Under the pieces are notes generated by a model. It saw only the letters and a list, made by a program, of their open reading frames with translations, did not search any database and had not been told where the DNA came from. From Niastella soli (GTDB lineage Bacteria > Bacteroidota > Bacteroidia > Chitinophagales > Chitinophagaceae), in assembly GCF_017742245.1 (NCBI RefSeq), contig NZ_JAGHKO010000024.1, positions 62,001 to 126,000 on the forward strand: a DNA stretch of 64,000 nt. Reading direction: 5' to 3'. Each line of letters opens with the position of its first letter. Positions within the stretch are counted from its first letter, which is position 1. Shown here one piece after another: positions 7,987 through 17,607 of the stretch. The position numbers and the translations under genes were made by a program.

Positions 7987-8574
7987 ATGTGGCAGGACCG
8001 ACCAAATAAACCGAAAGCCCAATCCCCCAATACTGATGAACATCTCTTTAATGAATGGTATCATCAGCATTGGGAGCTATTATTTAAGCTGGCCTGTAAG
8101 AAAACAGGGTCGTCTGATGACGCATACGACCTGGTGCATGATCTTTTTGCCGACATCTGGCGCAATATGCCTAAGATAACCGATGATACCACCATTAGGT
8201 CTTACCTGGTAGCCTGTTTGTACAATAAGATCTTCAATTATTTCCGGTCAAAAGGGTTAAGGGAAAAGCACTATAAAAATCTGGAAACCTTTTTAACGCA
8301 TCAGTCTATTGCCGCCCCTAATTATACACTGGTACAGGAGGAGCAGCATCAGGAAACCATCCATCAGGCTATTGAAAAAGAAATCACGGGCATGCCTGAC
8401 AAAATGAAAAGGATCTTTATCCGGAATTATTATCATGATCAATCAATTGCCGAAATAGCAGGCGAATTATCACTTTCCCGGCAAACGGTAAAGAACCAAC
8501 TCCATATTGCTTCCAAACGTTTACGCCGGGCTGTCAGGCAGTTTGCAGTACACATTTTCAGTATTTTCCCGTAA
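7987..8574 (+). CDS. ECF RNA polymerase sigma factor
   Basis: The product has 195 residues from the ATG at 7987; a TTG at 7966 is less likely. Region 2 (about 25-95) contains DDAYDLVHDLFADIWRN, and region 4 (about 128-178) contains the helix-turn-helix QSIAEIAGELSLSRQTVKNQ. This is the Bacteroidota ECF type paired with FecR anti-sigma factors. The stop is 9 bp before a DinB-like gene, and the FecR gene follows at 9146, so all three are probably one transcript. I infer that it activates the TonB receptor and secretion genes that follow (10210-21267). Confidence 0.9.
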   Translation: MWQDRPNKPKAQSPNTDEHLFNEWYHQHWELLFKLACKKTGSSDDAYDLVHDLFADIWRNMPKITDDTTIRSYLVACLYNKIFNYFRSKGLREKHYKNLETFLTHQSIAAPNYTLVQEEQHQETIHQAIEKEITGMPDKMKRIFIRNYYHDQSIAEIAGELSLSRQTVKNQLHIASKRLRRAVRQFAVHIFSIFP

Positions 8575-8583
8575 ATTGGCTGA

Positions 8584-9087
8584 ATGAGATACTCAATCAG
8601 CGATGGATTTCCCTACTATATTGAATTATTAGGCGACAGGGATTATATTCAATTATTCAATTCAAAGGAACATGTAAACCTGCTCAAAGCACTCACCGAT
8701 GAGCAGGCTGCTTTTAGGTACGCACCAGGTAAATGGAGTATTAAACAGATCATCGGGCACATTACAGATCACGAACGCATTATGACCTACCGGGCATTGC
8801 GTTTCAGCAGAAAAGATAAAACGCCTTTACCTGGTTATGACCAGGATACGTTTGTTGATAACAGCCGTTTTGATGAACTTCCTGTTAGCCAGTTGGTAAC
8901 TGATCTTGAAAATGTAAGAAACGCCTCTGTCAGTTTCATCAATTCCCTCTCCCAAACGCAACTGGCGCTTACCGGCACCGCCTGGAAATATGAACTTACT
9001 GTAGAGTCATTCCTGAAGGCTACCATTGGTCACGAATTGCACCACATGAATGTTTTAAAGCACCTTTACTCGCCCGCGCTCCCTTAA
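8584..9087 (+). CDS. DinB-family protein
   Basis: This 167-residue protein has the DinB four-helix fold signature: FRYAPGKWSIKQIIGHITDHER near residues 44-65, and a C-terminal GHELHHMNVL. H59, H150 and H154 are in the right places for the three-His metal site. Family members bind a divalent metal, and some act as thiol-dependent transferases; the reaction of this one is unknown. It sits 9 bp after the ECF sigma gene and 58 bp before its FecR, an unusual insertion into a normally adjacent pair. A second DinB gene (48268) is divergent from another ECF sigma gene. Confidence 0.88.
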   Translation: MRYSISDGFPYYIELLGDRDYIQLFNSKEHVNLLKALTDEQAAFRYAPGKWSIKQIIGHITDHERIMTYRALRFSRKDKTPLPGYDQDTFVDNSRFDELPVSQLVTDLENVRNASVSFINSLSQTQLALTGTAWKYELTVESFLKATIGHELHHMNVLKHLYSPALP

Positions 9088-9145
9088 CATTTTGGTAATA
9101 TACACGGCATGGTACTATCTGCCGTCCGTGTTATTACTATGATGT

Positions 9146-10147
9146 ATGAAACAAAGCCCCCTACCAGTTGAAGAACTTATTCAACGGTTCAGGAATAATG
9201 AATGCACTCCCCAGGAAATCGAGTTATTACAGCAATGGATGGCCCAGCTCGATCTCTCTGATGAATTGACCATACTGTCGCCAGAACAGCTGGATGCGGT
9301 TAAAAGCCGTATGCACCTGCAATTGATGAGCGAACGTACGATAGTGCCTGAACGTCACAGATTGCCGTATCGTCGTCGTTTGCTGGTAGCTGCCAGCTGG
9401 CTGGTATTGGCAGTTTCTACAATATTAATATGGTATTTTAACCGGCCATCTTTTCCCGGGAATGCCGATAATAAACCCCTTTTCACTGTTATAGAGAACA
9501 ATCATGCCGGCATCAGGCGCGTCACACTGCCAGATGGTTCGCAGGTATGGTTAAATATGTATTCCCGTCTGGAATTTGACCCCAAACAATTCAACCGCAC
9601 CAGGCGCCTGGTGAAACTATCAGGCGAAGGTTTTTTTGAAGTAGTTCCTTCTCTGGAACCTGGTACCGCCAATAAAAAGATCCCGTTTGTTGTTGAAACC
9701 GGCAGCTTGCATACCCGCGTATTGGGAACTGCTTTCAATATTGAAGCTTATGAACAGGAATCTGAAGTACGGGTTTCCCTGGTTCATGGGAAGGTGGCGT
9801 TGGATGATACCGCTACCGATCAAACAACCGAGCTTTCTCCCAATCATATGGTGCGATATTCAAAGCAAACTCAATCATGGGAAGTGTTGCCTGTAGAAGC
9901 TGCCAATGTAGCACTATGGACACAAGGTTACCTGGTCTTTAATGAGGTACCCCTGAAAGAAGCCCTAGAACGGGTTGAAAACAGCTATCAGGTACATATA
10001 GAATATGAACCTGCACTGGTACAACATAAACGCATTACGGCCAGTTTCCGCAACAGCACCTGGTCAACAGTTCTCACTAATATTCTCTTTGTACATGACC
10101 TGCAGTTTAAAAAAGCAGGGGAGAAGATTGTCGTTGTCAGGAAGTAA
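9146..10147 (+). CDS. FecR-family anti-sigma factor
   Basis: The 333-residue protein has a cytoplasmic N-terminal part, one transmembrane helix (about 79-98, preceded by RRR), a FecR domain (about 122-215, with VTLPDGSQVWLN and VLGTAFNIEAY) and a DUF4974-like C-terminal domain (about 255-330). It should control the sigma factor at 7987 and receive its signal from the STN domain of the TonB receptor that starts 62 bp downstream. The sigma-DinB-FecR-receptor order on one strand supports a self-contained signalling unit. Confidence 0.92.
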   Translation: MKQSPLPVEELIQRFRNNECTPQEIELLQQWMAQLDLSDELTILSPEQLDAVKSRMHLQLMSERTIVPERHRLPYRRRLLVAASWLVLAVSTILIWYFNRPSFPGNADNKPLFTVIENNHAGIRRVTLPDGSQVWLNMYSRLEFDPKQFNRTRRLVKLSGEGFFEVVPSLEPGTANKKIPFVVETGSLHTRVLGTAFNIEAYEQESEVRVSLVHGKVALDDTATDQTTELSPNHMVRYSKQTQSWEVLPVEAANVALWTQGYLVFNEVPLKEALERVENSYQVHIEYEPALVQHKRITASFRNSTWSTVLTNILFVHDLQFKKAGEKIVVVRK

Positions 10148-10209
10148 GGAGCTCCGCATACAAATAGCTATTAATACTGTAAATAAAGCCATCAGAACAA
10201 GACTGTGAT

Positions 10210-13200
10210 ATGAATAAACTAACTGGTATACTAACTGTAATCATTTTTTTCTCCTTTCACCTGTTTTCATTTGGACAGGTCATTACTTTAAAAGATAAGA
10301 TCTCCATTCAGTTAAAGAACACCACGGCTGCCCAGGTTATTGAAGAACTGGACAGACAAAGCAATTATACATTTTCCTATACCCGCGAACAGCTGGAGAA
10401 GATTGCGATTAAATCATTCGTATTCGACAACACTTCGTTGGGTGTAGCATTGGATAACCTTCAACGCCTTGCCAATCTTGAATTCAATTTGCTGGGTAAT
10501 ACCATTGCCGTAAAGGTTAACGCAAAATCAGCGACTGTTCCAGTTCAGGCCAGTCAGGGAAAGCCTGGTAAGCTCATTGGTGTTGTACGCAATGAGAAAA
10601 ATGAGGTAATGCCCGGTGTGACGATCATTGTGGATGCGACAAACAATTCAACTACTTCTTCAATCAATGGGGATTATGCACTGACACTTCCACCAGGAAC
10701 GTATACTTTATTGTTTTCATTCGTAGGATATCAATCTAAAAAGATCACCGATGCGGTGGTAAATGAAGATGAGATGACCGACCTGAGCGTTGTGCTTACG
10801 GCAGCTTCAAAACAGATGCAGGCCGTGGTGGTAACCAGTGGCGCCCGTAGGGAAAGTACCCGCTCCTTACTGCTGGCGCAAAAGAACAATGCCAGTATGA
10901 CGAATGGTATAAGTGCTGAGCAAATACGCGTTACACCCGATAACAATACCGCACAGGTATTAAAGCGCGTAAGCGGGATCACCGTACAGGGTGAAAAGTT
11001 TGTTACTATACGCGGCGTAAGTGACCGTTACAATAATGTATTGATCAATGGAGCCACTTTGCCCAGTACTGAGCCTAACAGAAGAAATTTCAGCTTTGAT
11101 ATTGTTCCCAGTGCACTGGTAGATAATATTGTAGTGAATAAAACCGCCACTCCCGATCTGCCCGGTGAATTTACCGGTGGACTTATACAGATCAATACCA
11201 AAGATGTACCCGTTGAAAACTTTCTAAATCTGACAGTAGGAACTGGCTTTAACTCTGCCAGCGTGGCTAAGGAATTCATTGGGTTCAAACGTGATAAAAA
11301 GGCATATCTGGCCAACGTGGATGGAGATAGAAAGTGGTTTGGCGACGGAAGAATATTTCAACAGCAGGAATATGTAAAATACTATGGGAGTAATGATACG
11401 GCAGCTATGCGTAAAATAGGCGCGCAAATCCCCATTCGGTGGCAAGCCTATCGATATAATTATACGCCGCAGCAAAATTATCAGCTTGCTGGGGGCGTGA
11501 ACAAACACTTAAAGAATAACTCCGTAATAGGTGCAATTGCGGCAGTCACCTATTTGAATGAACAGTTTTATGAAGAGGGCGAAGCCCGCAGTCTTCAGAA
11601 CTTTGACGTATCCTCAGATCGCTACCGCTTTAACACCACTATAGGCGGCTTATTGAATATAGCTTACAAATCGAAACGGCATAAACTGGCCTGGAAAAAT
11701 CTGTACAATAACCGCTACAGCAATCAGTACGACGAACGGTATGGGTATCAGTTCAATAGCGGCAGAGGTATTGAGAACCGTACGGGAGAAGTAACATTGA
11801 CAAACCGCTTGTTACATACCCGGCTTGAAGGCGATCATAATTTGATAAAGGGTATTAAACTTGATTGGTATGGTGATTATATAACCTTGAGACGGGAACA
11901 GCCTGACGGGCGTTTTTTAGTTGCTGAAGAACAGGATTCTTTGGGGAAACATGTATATGGTTATGATTTTAATACCCGGTTGTTGCTATATGGTGGATTA
12001 TATTCTTCCCTGTTGGATGAAAAACGGAAAAATACCGGCGGTAATCTGAACATTCCTTTCAACCTTGCAAAAGAAAAACAAAACTTTAAAATAGGGTATA
12101 GCTGGTCAAAACGGGAGGCTGATTATGATGCTACAGGCTTGAGAATATTGAATCCGAACGGTTCTGACTATGCTCAGTCTAAAAAGGGCTTACCTTATTA
12201 CGAAGTTATTAACCGGAACGCTATAACCAGCGGCCAGCTAGTTTATACACCAACTTATGTAAGGTCAGAAACTACGGGTGATCAGTATACTGCCAGTCAG
12301 AAGTTGCAGGCATCATACGCCATGCTTGATCTTAAACTGTTAAAACAGCTTCGACTGGTGGGAGGTATGCGGTATGAAAACAATAAAATGACTGTTTCTA
12401 CCGTGTTTTACGACGTTCTTACCGGTTATCCGGTATTTAAAGACTCCTCTTATTACGAAAAAGACTGGCTGCCATCAGCTAACCTGATCTATAGCGTAAC
12501 CGATAAGTTTAATATACGGGGTGCTTTCAGTAAAACACTGGCAAGACCCGATTTTGTAGAGCGGTCTCCATATGTGTATTATGATTTTATGGAGCAGGTA
12601 CAGGTAACCGGGCAGCAATCACTTGAGGTGTCACGTATCAAGAACTATGATCTTCGTTTTGAATATTATCCTTCTGGTAATGAAATAATTTCCGCTTCCG
12701 TGTTTTATAAAGATTTTTCCAATCCTGTTGAACGCTTTTATAACCTGGGTAACCCGAGCAACAGCGTGGAATACAGAAATCTGTATAGCGCCACCGCCAA
12801 AGGATATGAAATAGATATCCGTAAATCTCTGGGATTTATTGACCCCGGTACTCCCTGGCTCCAAAATCTGTATATCAGTAGTAACTACACGTACCTGAAA
12901 GGCGAGATCAATTATGCTGTAACCTCCAGTCCTTTTACCTTGAAAGATACCTTTTACGTGGAAAAAGGAAAACGGCCCATACAAGGCTTGTCGCCATACA
13001 TCATCAATGCAGGGCTTAATTATCAAAACAAAACCTGGGGATTCAATATCGCGTATAACCGCTTTGGTCGCAGAATTGTAAATGGCGGGACCAATCCGCT
13101 TTTAATTCAGTATGAAAATTCAAGGGATGTGGTAGACCTGCAGTTGAGCACCAGAGTATTGAATCAAAAAGCAGAATTAAAACTCAATGTGTCCGACCTG

Positions 13201-13383
13201 CTGAACCAGTACATCATTATCTATTGTAATAATGTTAATAGAAATCCTGACGGTTCACGCAATCCTGGTCTCGGCGGAAACGATGATCCCAAAGGGGAAG
13301 CATTTAATGAAGCGCTTGATCTGATAATTTATAAGGCCAAAAAGGGGACTAATTTCAGTGTGAGCCTAAGCTTTAAATTTTAA
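10210..13383 (+). CDS. STN-containing TonB-dependent receptor (not SusC type)
   Basis: This is a 1057-residue outer-membrane protein. A signal peptide (about 1-22) is followed by an STN signalling domain (about 32-103), a carboxypeptidase-like regulatory domain (about 122-180), a plug (about 205-335, with VTPDNNTAQVLKRVSG and FVTIRGVSDRYNNVLING) and a large beta-barrel ending in FSVSLSFKF with the C-terminal Phe typical of outer-membrane proteins. It lacks the SusC hallmark VVVGYGTQ, and no SusD gene follows, so it resembles FecA/CirA-like or protein-linked receptors more than glycan importers. Cargo is unknown. Its neighbours are secreted T9SS-type proteins and a PorV-like protein. Confidence 0.92.
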   Translation: MNKLTGILTVIIFFSFHLFSFGQVITLKDKISIQLKNTTAAQVIEELDRQSNYTFSYTREQLEKIAIKSFVFDNTSLGVALDNLQRLANLEFNLLGNTIAVKVNAKSATVPVQASQGKPGKLIGVVRNEKNEVMPGVTIIVDATNNSTTSSINGDYALTLPPGTYTLLFSFVGYQSKKITDAVVNEDEMTDLSVVLTAASKQMQAVVVTSGARRESTRSLLLAQKNNASMTNGISAEQIRVTPDNNTAQVLKRVSGITVQGEKFVTIRGVSDRYNNVLINGATLPSTEPNRRNFSFDIVPSALVDNIVVNKTATPDLPGEFTGGLIQINTKDVPVENFLNLTVGTGFNSASVAKEFIGFKRDKKAYLANVDGDRKWFGDGRIFQQQEYVKYYGSNDTAAMRKIGAQIPIRWQAYRYNYTPQQNYQLAGGVNKHLKNNSVIGAIAAVTYLNEQFYEEGEARSLQNFDVSSDRYRFNTTIGGLLNIAYKSKRHKLAWKNLYNNRYSNQYDERYGYQFNSGRGIENRTGEVTLTNRLLHTRLEGDHNLIKGIKLDWYGDYITLRREQPDGRFLVAEEQDSLGKHVYGYDFNTRLLLYGGLYSSLLDEKRKNTGGNLNIPFNLAKEKQNFKIGYSWSKREADYDATGLRILNPNGSDYAQSKKGLPYYEVINRNAITSGQLVYTPTYVRSETTGDQYTASQKLQASYAMLDLKLLKQLRLVGGMRYENNKMTVSTVFYDVLTGYPVFKDSSYYEKDWLPSANLIYSVTDKFNIRGAFSKTLARPDFVERSPYVYYDFMEQVQVTGQQSLEVSRIKNYDLRFEYYPSGNEIISASVFYKDFSNPVERFYNLGNPSNSVEYRNLYSATAKGYEIDIRKSLGFIDPGTPWLQNLYISSNYTYLKGEINYAVTSSPFTLKDTFYVEKGKRPIQGLSPYIINAGLNYQNKTWGFNIAYNRFGRRIVNGGTNPLLIQYENSRDVVDLQLSTRVLNQKAELKLNVSDLLNQYIIIYCNNVNRNPDGSRNPGLGGNDDPKGEAFNEALDLIIYKAKKGTNFSVSLSFKF

Positions 13384-13429
13384 GATTATCTAACGATAAT
13401 AATATTATAAATCTTTTACGAGTCAAAAT

Positions 13430-16114
13430 ATGAAACGCATTTGTTCGATCATAATCAGTTTACTAATTACAGGTATTGCATTCAGTCAACCATCAATTAC
13501 CCCAGTATTCGTTCCTCAATATATGCAGGGGACCGGTAATCAGAATGCTGCTGATGACCGTAAAGTCCCTTTTGCATGCAGGTTAACTATCAATGGTTTA
13601 ACTGCTAATGCAACGTATCGTTATTATAATAAATTTGTTGCTGATCCCAATAGCACAGGCATTAATGGTGATGGCAATTACATAATTGTTAAACAATCTG
13701 ACCGGTTTTACCGGGTCACTGCGGCTTCCCTGTCTGGTGCCAATAAATACGGCGAATTTAAAACAGATGCAAATGGATCTTACACCGGATGGTTTGCCGG
13801 CGAAGCCAATACTGAATTGACTTTTGCTCCAGGTAATAAAGTGTATGTCCGGATCATAACCAATAATGGTTCTGGGGGAAGCGGGGTTGTAAATAGAATA
13901 ACGGCAAGCAGCAGTCCTATTACCGTTATTAATTTTGGCAATGGCGCTTCTGCTAATACAGGTACCGGGATCCGCAGCACGCCGGCCGCATCGGGTACTG
14001 CCCGGAATTTCGTGATGCTTTATGATAATACAACAGGCGCTGGCCGTCCGCTAGCTGGGACTTTTATTGAAAGCGATACAACTGATAATACCGTTGCAAA
14101 CGGGTATGTGCCTTTTTATGAAAGTTGGGTAAATGGTGTAGAGAAAGCCTGGGGTACCATTATACCTAATAACCTGCCCAATGGCATTCAAAAGATCGTA
14201 CAATATAGCCTTGCAACCGGCAATAAAGTGGGAAGTAAAACTTCCGCCAGCGGCAGTTGGGCAAAAGAAGGCGGTGGTACATTTAGTACGGTGAATTACA
14301 ATGGTGCCGATATTTTGGTAATAGACGGTGCTGCCGTACCATTAAGCCCACCTGCAGCACAAACCATTACATTTAATGACCTTGCCAAAAAATATGGTGA
14401 TGTGGATTTCGATCCGGGAGCCACTACTAGCTCAGGATTGCCTGTTACGTATGTTAGCAGTAATACCGGCGTGGCAACCATATTAAATGGTAACACTGTA
14501 CATATTGTTGGCGCGGGAACCACGGATATTACTGCTACACAAGCTGGTGATGATGACTTTACGCCCGCTACAGATGTTTTAAAAACATTGACTGTAAATA
14601 AATCCGATCTCACTGTTAAGGCTGATAAAAAATATTGGGTACTGGGAACAACTATGCCACAGTTAACCGTAAGTTATACTGGTTTTGTTTATGGCGAAGA
14701 CGAGCACGTGCTTGCTCCCAGACCCCAGATTGTCACACCGGCGGATGCTTCTTCTCCTTTAGGCTCTTACCTTATTACCGTAAGTGGGGCCGGTTCGCCT
14801 AATTATAATTTCATCTATGAAAGCGATACTATACATATAGTCCCTAATAAACAATCCCAACAGATCACCTTCACTGCGTTTCCCGGTAAAGTATATGGAG
14901 ATGCAGACTTTAGTCCGGTAGCAACCGCCAGTTCAAAATTACCCGTAACATTTACAAGTAGCGATCCTAATGTGGCTACTTATGATGCAGTAAACAATAA
15001 AATACATATTGTAAGGGAAGGTACTACTATAATTACCGCATCACAAATTGGTGATCAAAATTATCAGGCGGCCCAGAATGAGGTCCAGGTATTAACGGTT
15101 AACAAAGCAATTGTTACCATTAAAGCTATAGATACAATCCGGCTGGTTGGTCAGTCCAACCCCACATTCAGACTGACCTATACGGGTTTTGTAAATGGAG
15201 AAAACAAGAGTGTTCTAACAACCCAGCCAAGTGTAACCACTACTGCGCCTGATAATTCAATAATACCAGGCACCTTTCCAATTGAAGTAAAGAATGCTGC
15301 AGCTGTCAATTATGATTTTAGTTATATGAATGGAACATTGACAGTATCCAATAAATTACCACAAACAATCAGTTACCCTGCTTTGCCTGTCAAAAAATAC
15401 GGCGAGGCTGATTTTAAAGCAGGGGCAAAAGCCAGTTCAGGGCTTGCAATTGTGTATACAAGTAGTAATGCCAACGTAGCAACTATTGTAAATGATTCGA
15501 TGATACATATGGTTGGAGTAGGCTCCGCCGATATCACGGCATCACAACCTGGCAATACAATTTATGACCGTGCGGCAAATGTTATACAAACCCTGACTGT
15601 GCAGAAGCCAGTCCTGGTCATTAAAGCCAATAACCAAACAAAGAACGAAGGCCAGGCCAATCCACAGCTTACTGTAACCTACAGCGGTTTTGTAAACAAC
15701 GATGATTCCAGTAAGTTGGCGAATTTACCCATTGTAACAACCGGCGCAACAGCTAATTCAATGGCAGGCACGTATACCATTTCAGTGGAGGGAGCCGTGT
15801 CACCCAATTATACAATTCGCCAGCAAAACGGTACGCTTACAGTGTTGCCACCGCAAGGGGAAGGGCAGGATAATTTATACGCTTACGTCAGCAGTCCGGG
15901 CCAGCTCCAGGTGAATGTTTATGCAGCTAATGTTGTAAAAGTTTATGTTCAGCTTTTTGACGGGAATGGAACAAGACTGGTAAATACACCGGTGACACTC
16001 GTTAAAGGATTCAATACCTATCGTATTCCAATCGGGAATCTGACAGCAGGGATATACAATGTGCGGGTGGCAGGTAATGAGTTAATGCAGAAAACCAAAG
16101 TGATCATTAGATAA
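13430..16114 (+). CDS. Secreted protein: unknown N-module, three Ig/MBG repeats, sorting-like tail
   Basis: The 894-residue product has a signal peptide (1-19) and an N-terminal module (21-303) shared with the protein at 19834. Three tandem repeats follow at about 310-472, 477-639 and 644-806. Each combines a bacterial Ig-like half (KKYGD ... VATI ... ITATQ) with an MBG-type half (LTVSYTGFV ... SPNYNF ... IHIVP). The last 80 residues form a beta domain resembling a T9SS type A sorting tail (LTAGIYNVRVAGNELMQKTKVIIR) but without the usual YPNP. It is probably exported and displayed on the cell surface as an extended adhesin or receptor partner. It starts 46 bp after the TonB receptor gene, so it is co-transcribed. 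Confidence 0.85.
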   Translation: MKRICSIIISLLITGIAFSQPSITPVFVPQYMQGTGNQNAADDRKVPFACRLTINGLTANATYRYYNKFVADPNSTGINGDGNYIIVKQSDRFYRVTAASLSGANKYGEFKTDANGSYTGWFAGEANTELTFAPGNKVYVRIITNNGSGGSGVVNRITASSSPITVINFGNGASANTGTGIRSTPAASGTARNFVMLYDNTTGAGRPLAGTFIESDTTDNTVANGYVPFYESWVNGVEKAWGTIIPNNLPNGIQKIVQYSLATGNKVGSKTSASGSWAKEGGGTFSTVNYNGADILVIDGAAVPLSPPAAQTITFNDLAKKYGDVDFDPGATTSSGLPVTYVSSNTGVATILNGNTVHIVGAGTTDITATQAGDDDFTPATDVLKTLTVNKSDLTVKADKKYWVLGTTMPQLTVSYTGFVYGEDEHVLAPRPQIVTPADASSPLGSYLITVSGAGSPNYNFIYESDTIHIVPNKQSQQITFTAFPGKVYGDADFSPVATASSKLPVTFTSSDPNVATYDAVNNKIHIVREGTTIITASQIGDQNYQAAQNEVQVLTVNKAIVTIKAIDTIRLVGQSNPTFRLTYTGFVNGENKSVLTTQPSVTTTAPDNSIIPGTFPIEVKNAAAVNYDFSYMNGTLTVSNKLPQTISYPALPVKKYGEADFKAGAKASSGLAIVYTSSNANVATIVNDSMIHMVGVGSADITASQPGNTIYDRAANVIQTLTVQKPVLVIKANNQTKNEGQANPQLTVTYSGFVNNDDSSKLANLPIVTTGATANSMAGTYTISVEGAVSPNYTIRQQNGTLTVLPPQGEGQDNLYAYVSSPGQLQVNVYAANVVKVYVQLFDGNGTRLVNTPVTLVKGFNTYRIPIGNLTAGIYNVRVAGNELMQKTKVIIR

Positions 16115-16156
16115 TTTGATAAGTAATTGGTTGATGAACAGAATTAAAACTAACAA

Positions 16157-17266
16157 ATGAAAAAGTTCAATATGTTCCGCTATATTTCTTTCTTTTCTTT
16201 CCTGCTTATTGTTGCCATGCGGGCGAACGCACAGGAGAATGGCAATAATATTGGTATTACAACAACAGCCGTTCCTTTTCTGCGCATTTCGCCAGATGCC
16301 CGCGCAGGAGGTATGGGTGACGCCAGTATCGCTATCAGTCCGGACGCCAATTGTGGTTTTTACAACCTGGCCAAAACGCCTTTTGCGAAAAACAGATCAG
16401 CTATTGGGGCTACCTATACTCCGTGGTTAAGAGAAGTGGCAGATGACATGTACCTGGCTACGCTGGCGGGTTTTCATAAACTGAATGAAGGGGAGGTGGT
16501 GTCTGCCTCGCTGCGCTATTTCAGTGCAGGCAATATAGCACTCATAGATAATAATGGTAATAAATTACAAACAGCCAATCCCCGGGAGTTTGCTTTTGAT
16601 GCAGGCTATTCCCGGAAGCTGTCTGATAAATTTGGATTGGCAGCCGCATTGCGTTATATCCACTCCAATCTGGCAACCGGTTCTGTCAATGGTACCAGTT
16701 ACAAAGCAGGCAATGCGGTGGCCGCAGATCTTTCTGTTTATTATAATGGACAGAATGACAACAATCGTGGATGGACAGCCGGTATGACTTTGTCCAACCT
16801 GGGGACCAAGATCGGGTATACTGAAAATACAGCCCAGAAAGATTTTCTGCCTGCCTCTTTAGGCATTGGAGCTGCCTATAGGGAAGCATGGGACGAGACC
16901 AATTCAATTACATTCGCCCTGGATGTAAACAAACTATTAGTGCCAGAAGTGCCACAAAATGAAGAAGGCATGGCTGCTTACCGGGAAAAAACTGTAGTGG
17001 GCAGCTGGTTTAATTCATTTGGCAATGAAGCCTGGCAATTAGGATTTGGCGCTGAATATGGGTTCAAGGAACTGTTGTATTTACGGTTGGGATACAACAG
17101 TAAAACCTATTCATATGGGAACTGGCAATATGTTACTGCCGGGGCTGGAGTTAGATTCAATATGGCTACCGTTAATTTTTCTTACCTGATTCCGACAGGC
17201 AATAAAACAAGCAGAAATCCTTTGGCTAATACTGTGCGATTTGGGTTGCTGTTTGGCCTGAATTGA
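16157..17266 (+). CDS. PorV/PorQ-family T9SS outer-membrane protein
   Basis: This 369-residue protein has a signal peptide ending near ANA-Q26 and the PorV signature close to the start of the mature protein (FLRISPDARAGGMGDASIAI, then the NCGFYNLAK segment). Regular amphipathic strands up to the C-terminus fit a FadL-like 14-strand barrel. PorV (LptO) shuttles T9SS substrates to the sortase PorU at the surface. It begins 42 bp after one predicted surface protein and lies upstream of another with a clear sorting domain. It may therefore be a dedicated shuttle for these cargos rather than the housekeeping PorV, which usually lies beside porU elsewhere. That role is inference. Confidence 0.85.
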   Translation: MKKFNMFRYISFFSFLLIVAMRANAQENGNNIGITTTAVPFLRISPDARAGGMGDASIAISPDANCGFYNLAKTPFAKNRSAIGATYTPWLREVADDMYLATLAGFHKLNEGEVVSASLRYFSAGNIALIDNNGNKLQTANPREFAFDAGYSRKLSDKFGLAAALRYIHSNLATGSVNGTSYKAGNAVAADLSVYYNGQNDNNRGWTAGMTLSNLGTKIGYTENTAQKDFLPASLGIGAAYREAWDETNSITFALDVNKLLVPEVPQNEEGMAAYREKTVVGSWFNSFGNEAWQLGFGAEYGFKELLYLRLGYNSKTYSYGNWQYVTAGAGVRFNMATVNFSYLIPTGNKTSRNPLANTVRFGLLFGLN

Positions 17267-17607
17267 TCTTCCTGATTTGAAGCAATGAATGAGTAGGTGT
17301 TACATGTATAACCGAATAATGCAAATGCAATTTAATTTGTATAGTGTATTATATTGGGCGTACTGTTATTGCATATCCTAAACCGTTATATTAACTAAAC
17401 AATAACTAATTGCTAATTCGTGGCAGTAGTGCCTTTTTATATTCTTTCGGAATGTAAATTTACAAAAGCAACGATGCATATCCGAAATCATGAAAAGCCA
17501 TGAATCCCCAATCGCTGAAATCAGCATTCACATGTAAAAGGTTACCTGTTTCATATTTCATTGTTTAATTGTTAGATTGTTTAACTTTCAAAATTTCGAG
17601 ATTATTT
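17267..17607. other. Intergenic gap inside surface-protein cluster
   Basis: The 341 bp are AT-rich and contain no gene that I can support. They separate the receptor/PorV genes from the lipoprotein genes, so a second promoter is likely here; a candidate is listed at 17561-17589. Confidence 0.5.
17561..17589 (+). promoter_or_regulatory. Candidate Bacteroidota promoter
   Basis: TTG at 17561-17563 and TAACTTTC at 17582-17589 are separated by 18 bp. The second element matches 7 of 8 positions of the -7 consensus TAnnTTTG. The leader before the ATG at 17608 would be only about 12-16 nt, which weakens the call. Confidence 0.3.
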
